This document shows, piece after piece, positions 16,825 to 24,075 of a DNA stretch of 43,937 bases (position 1 is its first letter; each line of letters starts with the position of its first letter). The notes beneath the pieces are model-generated. The model worked only from the letters and a program-made list of their open reading frames with translations, did no database searches and had not been told where the DNA came from. Source of the DNA: Planctomycetota bacterium (lineage in GTDB: Bacteria; Planctomycetota; PUPC01); contig PWKM01000150.1 of assembly GCA_003559755.1 (NCBI GenBank), forward strand, positions 1 to 43,937, written 5' to 3'. The translations under genes were made by a program, and so were the position numbers.

Positions 16825-17370
16825 ATGAAGCGAAAGTGGTCGGTCCTGTTGCTGACGGTCGTACCCGGTCTCGGCCACATTTACGCCGGCCGCCAGTGGC
16901 GGGGGCTCCTTCTCTTCGGCCTGTTCGCCATCGCGATCAACGGCTATGTCGCCGGCACCGAGATGACACGGTCGGAGAACCGGACTATCCGCGAACGGGG
17001 CCGGCAGGTCCGTGTGGCGTGTACCGTCGTGGCGGTCGGGGTGTGGATATTCGCCCTGGTTGACATCGCACGCCTGTCGAAGCAGTTCGAATCGAAGCCG
17101 CGTCGCGAGCGGAAGGACTACCATTTCAAGCGCGGCCTGCACCACTACCTCGCCGGAACATTCGAGAGCGCCCGGGGCGAGTTCCTCACCGTGCTGAAGC
17201 TGGACTCGATGGACGCCGACGCCCGCTACTACCTGGGGATGACCCACCAGGCGCTGGGCAACAAACGCCGGGCGGCAAGGGCGTTCAAACGATGCCTGTC
17301 CGCGGACACCGAGAAAAAATGGAACTGGGAAGCCAAAGCCCAACTGAAGAAAGCCCGGAAAACCGGATAA
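16825..17370 (+). CDS. Small membrane protein with C-terminal TPR
   Basis: 181 aa from ATG at 16825 (GGGGAG 7 bases upstream). Residues 7-12 (LLLTVVPGLGHIYAGRQWRG) resemble the Pro-Gly-x-Gly-x-x-Tyr start of TM2-type or DUF5683-like membrane proteins. Two helices follow at about 26-42 and 60-80. Residues about 95-165 form two TPR units (HHYLAGTFESARGEFLTVL and ARYYLGMTHQALGNKRRAAR) on the cytoplasmic or periplasmic side. It starts 17 bases after the TonB/VWA gene and so belongs to the same unit. It may be a membrane adaptor for the module. Its specific function is unknown. Confidence 0.7.
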   Translation: MKRKWSVLLLTVVPGLGHIYAGRQWRGLLLFGLFAIAINGYVAGTEMTRSENRTIRERGRQVRVACTVVAVGVWIFALVDIARLSKQFESKPRRERKDYHFKRGLHHYLAGTFESARGEFLTVLKLDSMDADARYYLGMTHQALGNKRRAARAFKRCLSADTEKKWNWEAKAQLKKARKTG

Positions 17371-17381
17371 CAAGGACACAG

Positions 17382-17540
17382 ATGGCCGAACCAAGAGTGC
17401 GAACGAACGGCTGCATCGACCGCGATATGCGGGGCGGCGAACCGGCCGGACCTGCTCTGCGCGCCTGCCGACCGGCACGGGACCGCAGCACGATTATCGA
17501 ACGCCCGACGCACTCCAGACCCGAGGGACCCAATGCCTAA
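17382..17540 (+). CDS. Possible small ORF between the TPR and O-antigen-ligase-like genes
   Basis: 52 codons from ATG at 17382, with AAGGA 5 bases upstream. It ends with TAA eight bases inside the next gene. The product is rich in Arg and Pro, has no hydrophobic segment and resembles nothing I know. The good ribosome site and the overlap with the next start suggest it could at least couple translation. Composition alone would also fit chance in GC-rich DNA. Confidence 0.25.
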   Translation: MAEPRVRTNGCIDRDMRGGEPAGPALRACRPARDRSTIIERPTHSRPEGPNA

Positions 17541-18906
17541 AGCCCGTACCATCCTGTGGATTATGACCCTTCTTCTCATCGTCCTGATGTGCACGCAATG
17601 GGGCTGGCACATCGGAGGCGACGTGCGCGAGATCCCGCGCGGCGACCGGGTGGACCTCCACCGCACCGGCGGGGTGCATATCACCCCGGGCTACGTGCTC
17701 CTGGTGGTCACATTCCTGGCGTGGGCGGCGTATGTCGTCGTGACGTTCCGCTTCTTCGAGATACGGTTCCCCGCGCTCCCCGTGTTCGTGCTCCTGGCTG
17801 TAGTGGTCGTCTCGACCATCTACACCCGGCAGTGGGGCGGCGGGGTCGGCGGGATCGCCCAGTTAGGCGGGGTGTTCATCGGCGGATGGTGCATCTTCGC
17901 CAATTGTATCGACACCCGACAGCGGCTCCGGGCCGCCATCGATCTGTTCAGCATCGTGGTCGGGGCGATCGTCGTCTTCGCACTGTGGCAATACCGTGCC
18001 GAATCGGATGCAGGAAATGCGTTCGCCATCGCGGGGACGTTCGGCAACCGGAACGTGCTCGGCGCCTTTTTCGCGTCCGCCCTTCCCTTCCTGTTCGCCC
18101 TCGGGCTGTACGAGGAGCGCATCTGGCAGCGGTTCGCCCTGGTGCTGCTGGTCGCCCTCGGCGCGGCGGTCACACTGTCCGCCGGGGCGCTCATCGCCAT
18201 TGCGGTCGCCTGCCTCTTCGTCGCTGCTCTGAAATCGCGGACCGCCCTCCTGGGCACGGTCGTCGCCATCACCCTGGGGCTGACCCTCGTGCCCGGATTC
18301 CTTTCGCTCCCCCGACACACCGACGTGGTGGTCAGCTCGGCCTCGCCATACCTGTACAACAACTATCTCGACCGGCGGACTCGTACCGGCGAGCCGATAC
18401 CGGGGCACGACGAGTATGACACGGCGGTGCGATACAAGCGATGGTTCGCGGCGGCCAGGAGCGTCCAGGGCACACTGAGCAAGACGCTGTGGGGTGCCGG
18501 CCCCGGGCGATACAACGATACGGTCCGCCCGGAAATCCGGCTGGTACACACCCGCCGGGCCGACACCGACTCGGTGCCCGATTTCAACATCAGCGTCGCC
18601 GAGCCGGACTCGTTCAACATGTACCTGGTCACCTTTGTCGAGTACGGTCCGTTTGCGTTCGTCGCCCTGCTGTGGCTGGGGATGTGGCTGCTCGGGCGGA
18701 ACCTTCGCGGTTTCCGAGAGGTCAAGGACAGCACCGGGCGTGCCCTGGCCGTCGGCTCGGCGGCGGCCGTACTGGGTGCCGGAATCTGTGCCGTCTTCTC
18801 CAGCATCCTCGTTCGCGGGGTGGCCCTGCCCTTTCTTTTCGTGGCCCTTTCTGGTATTCTCTGGCCACGGTTGCCGGATACCGCTCCGAAGGATGGAGCC
18901 CGGTGA
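17533..18906 (+). CDS. O-antigen ligase/polymerase-like (WaaL/Wzy) membrane protein
   Basis: 457 aa with about ten transmembrane helices. GTFGNRNVLGAFFASALPF at about 170-188 is the hallmark of the O-antigen ligase/polymerase family. The large periplasmic loop (about 255-375) holds KTLWGAGPGRYND, matching the G-x-G-x-x-F/Y segment of that loop, and ends in DSFNMYLVTFVEYGPFAF, the position of the family's H/D-N-x-x-L...E-x-G motif. It would join or polymerise undecaprenyl-linked glycans at the outer face of the inner membrane. GAGGGA lies 5 bases before the ATG. It ends 35 bases before argC. No other polysaccharide genes are nearby, so its substrate is open. Confidence 0.75.
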   Translation: MPKARTILWIMTLLLIVLMCTQWGWHIGGDVREIPRGDRVDLHRTGGVHITPGYVLLVVTFLAWAAYVVVTFRFFEIRFPALPVFVLLAVVVVSTIYTRQWGGGVGGIAQLGGVFIGGWCIFANCIDTRQRLRAAIDLFSIVVGAIVVFALWQYRAESDAGNAFAIAGTFGNRNVLGAFFASALPFLFALGLYEERIWQRFALVLLVALGAAVTLSAGALIAIAVACLFVAALKSRTALLGTVVAITLGLTLVPGFLSLPRHTDVVVSSASPYLYNNYLDRRTRTGEPIPGHDEYDTAVRYKRWFAAARSVQGTLSKTLWGAGPGRYNDTVRPEIRLVHTRRADTDSVPDFNISVAEPDSFNMYLVTFVEYGPFAFVALLWLGMWLLGRNLRGFREVKDSTGRALAVGSAAAVLGAGICAVFSSILVRGVALPFLFVALSGILWPRLPDTAPKDGAR

Positions 18907-18941
18907 CCGCCGTTTCTCGCCCGAATGCGACGAGGTGATAA

Positions 18942-19973
18942 ATGGTCCGTGTCGCCGTTACCGGGGCCAGCGGCCTTGTCGGGGAGTATCTGCTCCGACT
19001 GCTGGTTGGGCACCCGGAAGTTGAACTCACCTATCTGAGCTCGAACAGCTCGGCCGGCCAGCCCGTTTCCGACGTGCTGCCGCCGCTCCAGGGGCAGCTC
19101 GCGATCGACTTCCTCGCGCCAAAGCCCGACGAGATCGCTCAGGCGGCCGACGTGGCCATCCTCGCCCACAAGTCATCCGAATCGCTCGAACTGGCCCCGC
19201 AGTTGCTCGACGCAGGGCTCAAGATCATCGATATCGGCGGCGAGTTCCGGCTGAAGGACCCGGGCCTGTATCGCCAGTGGTACGGGCAGGAACACACCCA
19301 ACCCGTGCTCCTCGCCGAGGCGGTCTATGGGCTGCCCGAGCTGTACCGCGAGCAGATTCGCTCGGCCCGGATCGTCGCCAACCCCGGCTGCTATCCGACG
19401 TCGGTGCTCATCCCGCTCGTGCCGCTGCTCCTGGGCGGGCTCATCGACCCGGCCGGCATTCGCGTCAGCTCGGCGTCCGGGCTGACCGGTGCGGGCCGGA
19501 CCAGCGGGAAGCTGTTTATCGACGTGAACGAGGACATGCGGGCGTACGCCGTGGCCGGCCACCGCCACCGGCCCGAGATGGAGCAGGAGCTGGCCGCCGC
19601 CACCGGGCAGGATGTCCGCCTTACGTTCGTCCCGCACCTCATACCGGTCAACCGGGGTATCTTGTCGACCGTGTTCGCCCAACCGACGGCGGGGACCGAC
19701 CCCGCCTCGCTGCGCCGAGCGCTGGCCGGGGCGTATGCCGAGGAACACTACGTCCGCGTCCGGCATTCCGGCACCGATGTCCGGCTGGCCCATGTCGTGG
19801 GGACCAACTACTGCGATATCGCGGTCGAGTGCCAGAAGGAGTCCGACGGGGTGCTCGTCTTCTCCGCCCTCGACAACATGCTCAAGGGCGCGTGCAGCCA
19901 GGCCGTTCAGAATATGAACCTGATGTTCGATCTAGATGAGTCCGCCGGAATCGGCGGGCTGGGAGCATGCTGA
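18942..19973 (+). CDS. argC: N-acetyl-gamma-glutamyl-phosphate reductase
   Basis: 343 aa. It reduces N-acetylglutamyl phosphate with NADPH in arginine biosynthesis. The dinucleotide loop is TGASGLVGEYL (7-17), and the catalytic Cys150 lies in VANPGCYPTS. SSASGLTGAGR, AGHRHRPEME and FVPHLIPVNRGI are typical later segments. The end, KGACSQAVQNMNLMF, is typical of the family. GAGGTG sits 4 bases before the ATG. It is the only arginine gene in the window. The stop shares one base with the purM ATG. Confidence 0.96.
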   Translation: MVRVAVTGASGLVGEYLLRLLVGHPEVELTYLSSNSSAGQPVSDVLPPLQGQLAIDFLAPKPDEIAQAADVAILAHKSSESLELAPQLLDAGLKIIDIGGEFRLKDPGLYRQWYGQEHTQPVLLAEAVYGLPELYREQIRSARIVANPGCYPTSVLIPLVPLLLGGLIDPAGIRVSSASGLTGAGRTSGKLFIDVNEDMRAYAVAGHRHRPEMEQELAAATGQDVRLTFVPHLIPVNRGILSTVFAQPTAGTDPASLRRALAGAYAEEHYVRVRHSGTDVRLAHVVGTNYCDIAVECQKESDGVLVFSALDNMLKGACSQAVQNMNLMFDLDESAGIGGLGAC

Positions 19974-21058
19974 TGGGAACCGCCTACAAGGATGCCGGCG
20001 TCGATATCGACGCAAACGAGGAATTTGTCGATGCCATCCGGTCCGCCGTCGAGAGCACACACGGCCCGGACGTTGTCCCCGTTCCCGCCGGGTTTTCCGG
20101 CGAGTTGGCCCTGCTGGCCGGGGGCCAGATGCAGCCCGGCCCTCGCCAGACTCTGTTCTCCCGCGAGTTCAAAGACCCCGTGCTCGTCGGCAGCACCGAC
20201 GGGGTGGGCACCAAGCTGAAGATCGCTTTTGCGACCGGGGTACACCATACCGTCGGCTTCGACCTGGTCGCGATGAGCATCAACGACCTCATCACCAACG
20301 GGGCAGCCCCGCTGTTCTTCCTCGACTACCTCGCGTTTACAGAGGTCCCGAACCAGGTCCAGGTCGACGTGGTGAAGGGGATCGCTCGCGCCTGCCGCGA
20401 AGCGGGCTGCGCCCTGCTGGGCGGCGAGCGGGCCGAACTGCCCGGCTTCTACAAGAAGGGCGAGTACGACCTCGCCGGCTTTGCTGTGGGTATCGTGGAC
20501 CGATCGAGGCGGATCCGCGGCAACAAAGTGAGACCGGGGGACGCCATCGTGGGCATCGCATCGAGCGGCCTCCACTCGAACGGATATTCGCTCGTCCGAA
20601 AGGTGTTGCTCGAGGATGCGAAACTGGGGCTCGACGAGTATATCGACGAACTTGGCTGCACCCTGGGCGAAGAGCTGCTCCGGCCCACCCGAATCTATGC
20701 CCAGCCCCTGCACGCGGTCATCCGACACTACAAGGTCAAGGCGGGCGTACGGGCGATCGCCAACATCACCGGCGGGGGACTGATCGACAACGTGCCCCGC
20801 ACCCTGCCCAAGAAGCTCGGCGCTCGGATTCGCAAGAGCGCCTGGCCCCGCCCCCCGATCTTCGACCTGATCCAGCGGCTGGGCGACATCGACGAGGCCG
20901 AGATGTACCGGGTGTTCAACATGGGGATCGGGATGACGATCGTCGTACCGCCGACCTACGCCCAGGCCATCATTCGACGGCTCGACCGGCAGGGCCAGCC
21001 GGCGTACGTCATCGGCCGAGTCCGGCGAGGCACGCACCGCACCGAACTGGTCGATTGA
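19973..21058 (+). CDS. purM: Phosphoribosylformylglycinamidine cyclo-ligase (AIR synthetase)
   Basis: 361 aa from ATG at 19973, with GGGAG at 19961-19965. A second in-frame ATG six bases earlier lacks spacing for a ribosome site. The start MGTAYKDAGVDIDA is typical. STDGVGTKLKIAF (the ATP-binding Gly-rich loop), MSINDLITNGA and LLGGERAELPGFY identify PurM, as does HSNGYSLVR. It closes the imidazole ring of AIR using ATP in purine synthesis. The gene shares one base with argC and is followed by trpF after 21 bases, an unusual mix of arginine, purine and tryptophan genes. Confidence 0.96.
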   Translation: MGTAYKDAGVDIDANEEFVDAIRSAVESTHGPDVVPVPAGFSGELALLAGGQMQPGPRQTLFSREFKDPVLVGSTDGVGTKLKIAFATGVHHTVGFDLVAMSINDLITNGAAPLFFLDYLAFTEVPNQVQVDVVKGIARACREAGCALLGGERAELPGFYKKGEYDLAGFAVGIVDRSRRIRGNKVRPGDAIVGIASSGLHSNGYSLVRKVLLEDAKLGLDEYIDELGCTLGEELLRPTRIYAQPLHAVIRHYKVKAGVRAIANITGGGLIDNVPRTLPKKLGARIRKSAWPRPPIFDLIQRLGDIDEAEMYRVFNMGIGMTIVVPPTYAQAIIRRLDRQGQPAYVIGRVRRGTHRTELVD

Positions 21059-21079
21059 ACGCGGCGGCAGGAGCGCGCG

Positions 21080-21712
21080 ATGAGCGTTCAAGTGAAAATC
21101 TGCGGCGTGCGGCGGATCGAGGACGCCTTGTGTGCGGCGGAGGCGGGAGCCGACATGATCGGCCTGAACTTCTGGCCGGGTACGCCCCGCTGTGTGACGC
21201 TGGAGCAAGCCCGTGAGATTACGGACGCCGTGGCCGGTCGGATCAAGATCGTCGCGGTGTTCGTCGACGCGCCCCGTGGCGAGATTCTGGCAACGGCCGA
21301 CGCCGTCGGGGCGGATTACGTCCAGTTGCACGGTTCCGAGTCGCCCGAGTTCGTTCGCGACCTGGGTCCCCGGCCGATCATCAAGGCGTTCCGTGTCCGG
21401 TCGGAAGAAGACCTCGCCGGCATGTCCGACTTTGCAGCGGCGGTCTATCTGCTGGACGCCCGCGTGCCCGGGATGAAGGGCGGGACCGGCCGGACCATCG
21501 ACTGGGAGCTCGCCCGCCAGGCGGCCGAGTCGCGCCCCGTTCTCCTGGCCGGCGGGCTGACGCCCCGGAACGTGGCGGAGGCCGTGCGGACGGCTCGTCC
21601 CTGGGGCGTCGATACCGCGAGCGGCGTCGAAGTGGAACCGGGGGTGAAAGACCCGGAGAAGATACGATGTTTCGTCCGAAACGCAAAAGCAGAAGAGGAG
21701 GAGCGGCCATGA
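21080..21712 (+). CDS. trpF: Phosphoribosylanthranilate isomerase
   Basis: 210 aa, a TIM-barrel enzyme of tryptophan synthesis that performs the Amadori rearrangement of phosphoribosylanthranilate. KICGVRR carries the catalytic base Cys8, and LLDARVPGMKGGTGRTIDW carries the acid Asp126 and the start of the phosphate site. LLAGGLTPRNV and VDTASGVE complete phosphate binding. AGGAG lies 6 bases before the ATG. It overlaps the solute-binding protein gene by four bases (ATGA). No other trp gene is present. Confidence 0.96.
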   Translation: MSVQVKICGVRRIEDALCAAEAGADMIGLNFWPGTPRCVTLEQAREITDAVAGRIKIVAVFVDAPRGEILATADAVGADYVQLHGSESPEFVRDLGPRPIIKAFRVRSEEDLAGMSDFAAAVYLLDARVPGMKGGTGRTIDWELARQAAESRPVLLAGGLTPRNVAEAVRTARPWGVDTASGVEVEPGVKDPEKIRCFVRNAKAEEEERP

Positions 21713-23004
21713 AGGCGATAGCAACGGTGGCATTGGGAATCGTTCTAACGGCAGCGAGCGTAGTATGGGCCGGCGAACCGGAGTTGCACCTGATGCACAT
21801 GCAGACGGCGCCCGCCACCCGGGATGCCGTTCAGAGGGCCGTCGATCGCTTCACCGAGACCACCGGGGTCGAGGTCCGTGTCGAGGTACACAAGAACGAG
21901 CCGTACAAGCAGAAGCTCGCGACGGTGCTTGGCTCCGCCGAGGCCCCGGATGTCTTTCATACCTGGGGCGGGGGCATCCTCGAGGCCCAGGTCCGTCAGG
22001 GTGGGGCGGCCCCCTTCCCCGAGGATTTCCCGGTCGAGGGCATCAGCACGGCGGTGCTCGAGTTCTGCACAGTGGACGGTCAGCTCTACGCAGTCCCGAC
22101 GGACGTCTCGTTGGTTCTCTTCTACTATCGACCAAGCGTTTTCCGACTGCACGACATCGATGTCCCGGGCACGTTTCAGGAGTTGCTGGACACCTGCCGC
22201 GCCCTTCGTGGCCGGGGTGTGATCCCCATCGCGCTGGGCAACCTCGAACAATGGCCGGGCGCTTTCTACTTCGACTACCTGATGGTCCGACAGGAAGCGG
22301 CCGGCGACTATCTGGCCCAGACCGAAGAGGCCGGCGAGCCGGTCCAGACCCCGGCCGCCCGGACGGCAGCCGAGAAGATCAACGCACTTGTCCGGCACCA
22401 CGCGTTCAACCCCGGTTTCAACGGAATCGGATATGACGACTCCCGTTCCGCCTTCTTCCGAAAGGAGGCCTCGATGACGCTGATGGGCACCTGGCTGCTC
22501 TCGTTCGCGCTGCAGGAACAGGAGGAGGACCGGACCATCGACGTCGACGATATCGGCGTGTTCCCCTTCCCGGCCCTCGGCAATTCTGGGGACGGCGACG
22601 AGGCCCTCCTGGGCGGCACGAATGCCGCCTACGCCGTCTCGGAGACGAGCCGACACAAAGACCTTGCGTTCCAGCTCGTTCAGTATCTGACCGACGAGCA
22701 GGCGGCTTTGGAATGGGCCGAGGCGTGGCGGATTCCCGCCCGCCAGGTCGATCTACCCGGCGGGCCGGACGTCCTCAATGAGGTGGGCCAACTGCTGGAG
22801 CAGGCGTCATACCTGCAGCTTTACTTCGACCAGGCGCTGCCGCCGGATGAGGCGGAGCAGCACAAGGCGTACACCCAATCGCTGTTTGTGGGCGAACCCC
22901 ACGTCGCGATCCGCATCATCGTAATCGTGGTGGCGGTGCTCGCTGTTCTGGTGTTCGCGAGAATCCTTCGGAGCGTGTTCGGGAGCGGCGAGGGGACCGA
23001 GTAA
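21709..23004 (+). CDS. Extracellular solute-binding protein (family 1-like) with C-terminal membrane anchor
   Basis: 431 aa from ATG at 21709, with GAGGAGGAG upstream and a four-base overlap with trpF. The signal peptide (1-20) is followed by a sugar-type binding fold: RAVDRFTETTGVEVRVEVHK, YKQKLATVLGSAEAPDVFHTWGG (split here by position), YAVPTDVSLVLFYY, and GGTNAAYAVSETSRHKDLA near the end. These are features of family-1 (MalE/UgpB-like) binding proteins of ABC importers. Unlike those, it ends with a hydrophobic helix at about 402-420 (IIVIVVAVLAVLVFARIL) and so is anchored at its C-terminus. No permease or ATPase is nearby. It may be a sensor or membrane-tethered binder. The ligand is unknown. 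Confidence 0.8.
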   Translation: MKAIATVALGIVLTAASVVWAGEPELHLMHMQTAPATRDAVQRAVDRFTETTGVEVRVEVHKNEPYKQKLATVLGSAEAPDVFHTWGGGILEAQVRQGGAAPFPEDFPVEGISTAVLEFCTVDGQLYAVPTDVSLVLFYYRPSVFRLHDIDVPGTFQELLDTCRALRGRGVIPIALGNLEQWPGAFYFDYLMVRQEAAGDYLAQTEEAGEPVQTPAARTAAEKINALVRHHAFNPGFNGIGYDDSRSAFFRKEASMTLMGTWLLSFALQEQEEDRTIDVDDIGVFPFPALGNSGDGDEALLGGTNAAYAVSETSRHKDLAFQLVQYLTDEQAALEWAEAWRIPARQVDLPGGPDVLNEVGQLLEQASYLQLYFDQALPPDEAEQHKAYTQSLFVGEPHVAIRIIVIVVAVLAVLVFARILRSVFGSGEGTE

Positions 23005-23043
23005 CCGGATCAGGGCGATGGCCAGAGGGGATGCGTGAAAGGC

Positions 23044-23063
23044 GGCCCGCCGTACCGCGGGCC
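23044..23063. terminator. Hairpin between convergent genes, weak terminator
   Basis: GGCCCGC and GCGGGCC form a perfect seven-pair stem with a six-base loop. There is no T tract on either side. It lies between the solute-binding protein gene and tatA, so it may end transcription with factor help. Confidence 0.35.
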
Positions 23064-23134
23064 ATGATGCGATCGTTCGCAATATCAGGGGACCTGTGAG
23101 CAGGCGGCGGACCGCCGCCCGGTGTTCGGCGGAG

Positions 23135-23335
23135 TCAGGCCTTGAGCTGCTTGTCGGGCTCGTCTTCGACGGCCTCGTTCACCTCATCCTCGACCTCTTT
23201 GAGTCCCTTTTTGAACTCCTGGATGCTCTGCCCGACGCTGCGCATGACCTGGGGGAGCCGGGAGCCGAAGATGAGGAGTGCGACAATGAGGATGATGATC
23301 CATTCGCTGCCGCCGGGAAGTCCAAATGCAAGCAT
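23135..23335 (-). CDS. tatA: Twin-arginine translocase subunit TatA/TatE
   Basis: 66 aa from ATG at 23335 (AAAGGAG 8 bases upstream). A single N-terminal helix (EWIIILIVALLIFGSRLP) leads into FG, then an amphipathic helix (VMRSVGQSIQEFKKGLKEV) and an acidic tail. This is the TatA pattern. It oligomerises with TatBC in the inner membrane to export folded proteins. The longer frame to 23428 covers the promoter and is not used. It stands alone, with tatC not in the window. Confidence 0.93.
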   Translation of the reverse strand: MLAFGLPGGSEWIIILIVALLIFGSRLPQVMRSVGQSIQEFKKGLKEVEDEVNEAVEDEPDKQLKA

Positions 23336-23395
23336 TTCTGATACTCCTTTCGGGGTCGGGCAAGGCCGGGCCGGCCACCCGATCATTCTAACATG

Positions 23396-23424
23396 AGTGT
23401 ATAGCGTGTCGCTCGCCGTGTCAA
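23396..23424 (-). promoter_or_regulatory. Promoter of tatA
   Basis: On the minus strand, TTGACA (23424-23419), 17 bases, TACACT (23401-23396). The -35 box is perfect and the -10 is 4/6. The leader is about 55 bases. The rest of the 324-base divergent gap to the zinc-ribbon gene holds only a weak TTGCCA/TAAATT pair near 23537-23564. Confidence 0.6.
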
Positions 23425-23659
23425 CCATGCGGTCGCCGTTGCCCGGAGAGAGCCCGGACTGGCCGTGTTGTTCGCGATCATTCCGGCCGAACTATCGGCG
23501 TAACTGGTCTGCTCCGCCCGGATTACCGTTCAAGTTTTGCCACGAAACCGTCGATACGTAAATTACCGAGACATCATGCCATGTGCTGTGGCAATCGCCG
23601 GCTGAGAGTTCGGGTGCCCGAACTGGGCAAGCGTGTCGTCTGGGAGAGGAGTCAGGAAT

Positions 23660-24013
23660 ATGATTTGCCATCGCGAGGGATGCAAGCGGACGGTTCCTCC
23701 GGGTCGTCGGAAATATTGTTCGGAAGAATGCAGCAAGATCGTGAATCGACGCAGTGCGGCCGAACGTTCGCGCCGCCGGGCCGAGATGTATCGCCGCCGG
23801 CGTCTGGTCAAATACGCGCCGCGAACCTGCCTCGCCTGCGGTGATGAGTTCAGCTCGGAGGGGCCTTGGAACCGCATCTGCTCGTCCTGCAGCGACAGCA
23901 ACAGCGCGGTCTCGTATTCCCGCTCGCGCGGCAACCATATGAGTTCGCCCGATCCCGATGATGAACTGTTGACGGATAGCGAGCCGGACACGGAGGACAC
24001 GCCGGATTACTGA
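23660..24013 (+). CDS. Small double zinc-ribbon protein with basic middle and acidic tail
   Basis: 117 aa from ATG at 23660, with GAGAGGAG 8 bases upstream. The frame could start earlier at GTG 23633, but the Cys pattern begins directly after this ATG. One Cys cluster is Cys3, Cys8, Cys20 and Cys24 (CHREGC, YCSEEC). The second is Cys57, Cys60, Cys74 and Cys77 (CLACGDEFSSEG, ICSSC). Between them lies an Arg-rich helix (30-50), and after residue 90 a very acidic tail (SPDPDDELLTDSEPDTED). Zn-ribbon plus basic segments usually bind nucleic acid. The function is unknown. An intrinsic terminator follows. Confidence 0.65.
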   Translation: MICHREGCKRTVPPGRRKYCSEECSKIVNRRSAAERSRRRAEMYRRRRLVKYAPRTCLACGDEFSSEGPWNRICSSCSDSNSAVSYSRSRGNHMSSPDPDDELLTDSEPDTEDTPDY

Positions 24014-24044
24014 GGGCCGGGGCTCCCCCGAATTTCGATCACCA

Positions 24045-24075
24045 GGGTCTGCCTGCGGGCAGGCCCTTTTCTATT
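24045..24075 (+). terminator. Intrinsic terminator after the zinc-ribbon gene
   Basis: GGGTCTGCC (24045-24053) and GGCAGGCCC (24058-24066) make a nine-pair stem with one U-G pair and the tetraloop TGCG, followed by TTTTCTATT. The tract overlaps the last codons of the convergent gene. Confidence 0.75.

Noticed and set aside
19907..21733. 608-aa minus-strand open frame over purM and trpF
   Set aside because: It crosses two clearly identified genes on the plus strand.
23336..23428. N-terminal extension of TatA
   Set aside because: The extension spans the promoter. ATG 23335 has AAAGGAG and yields the normal TatA start.
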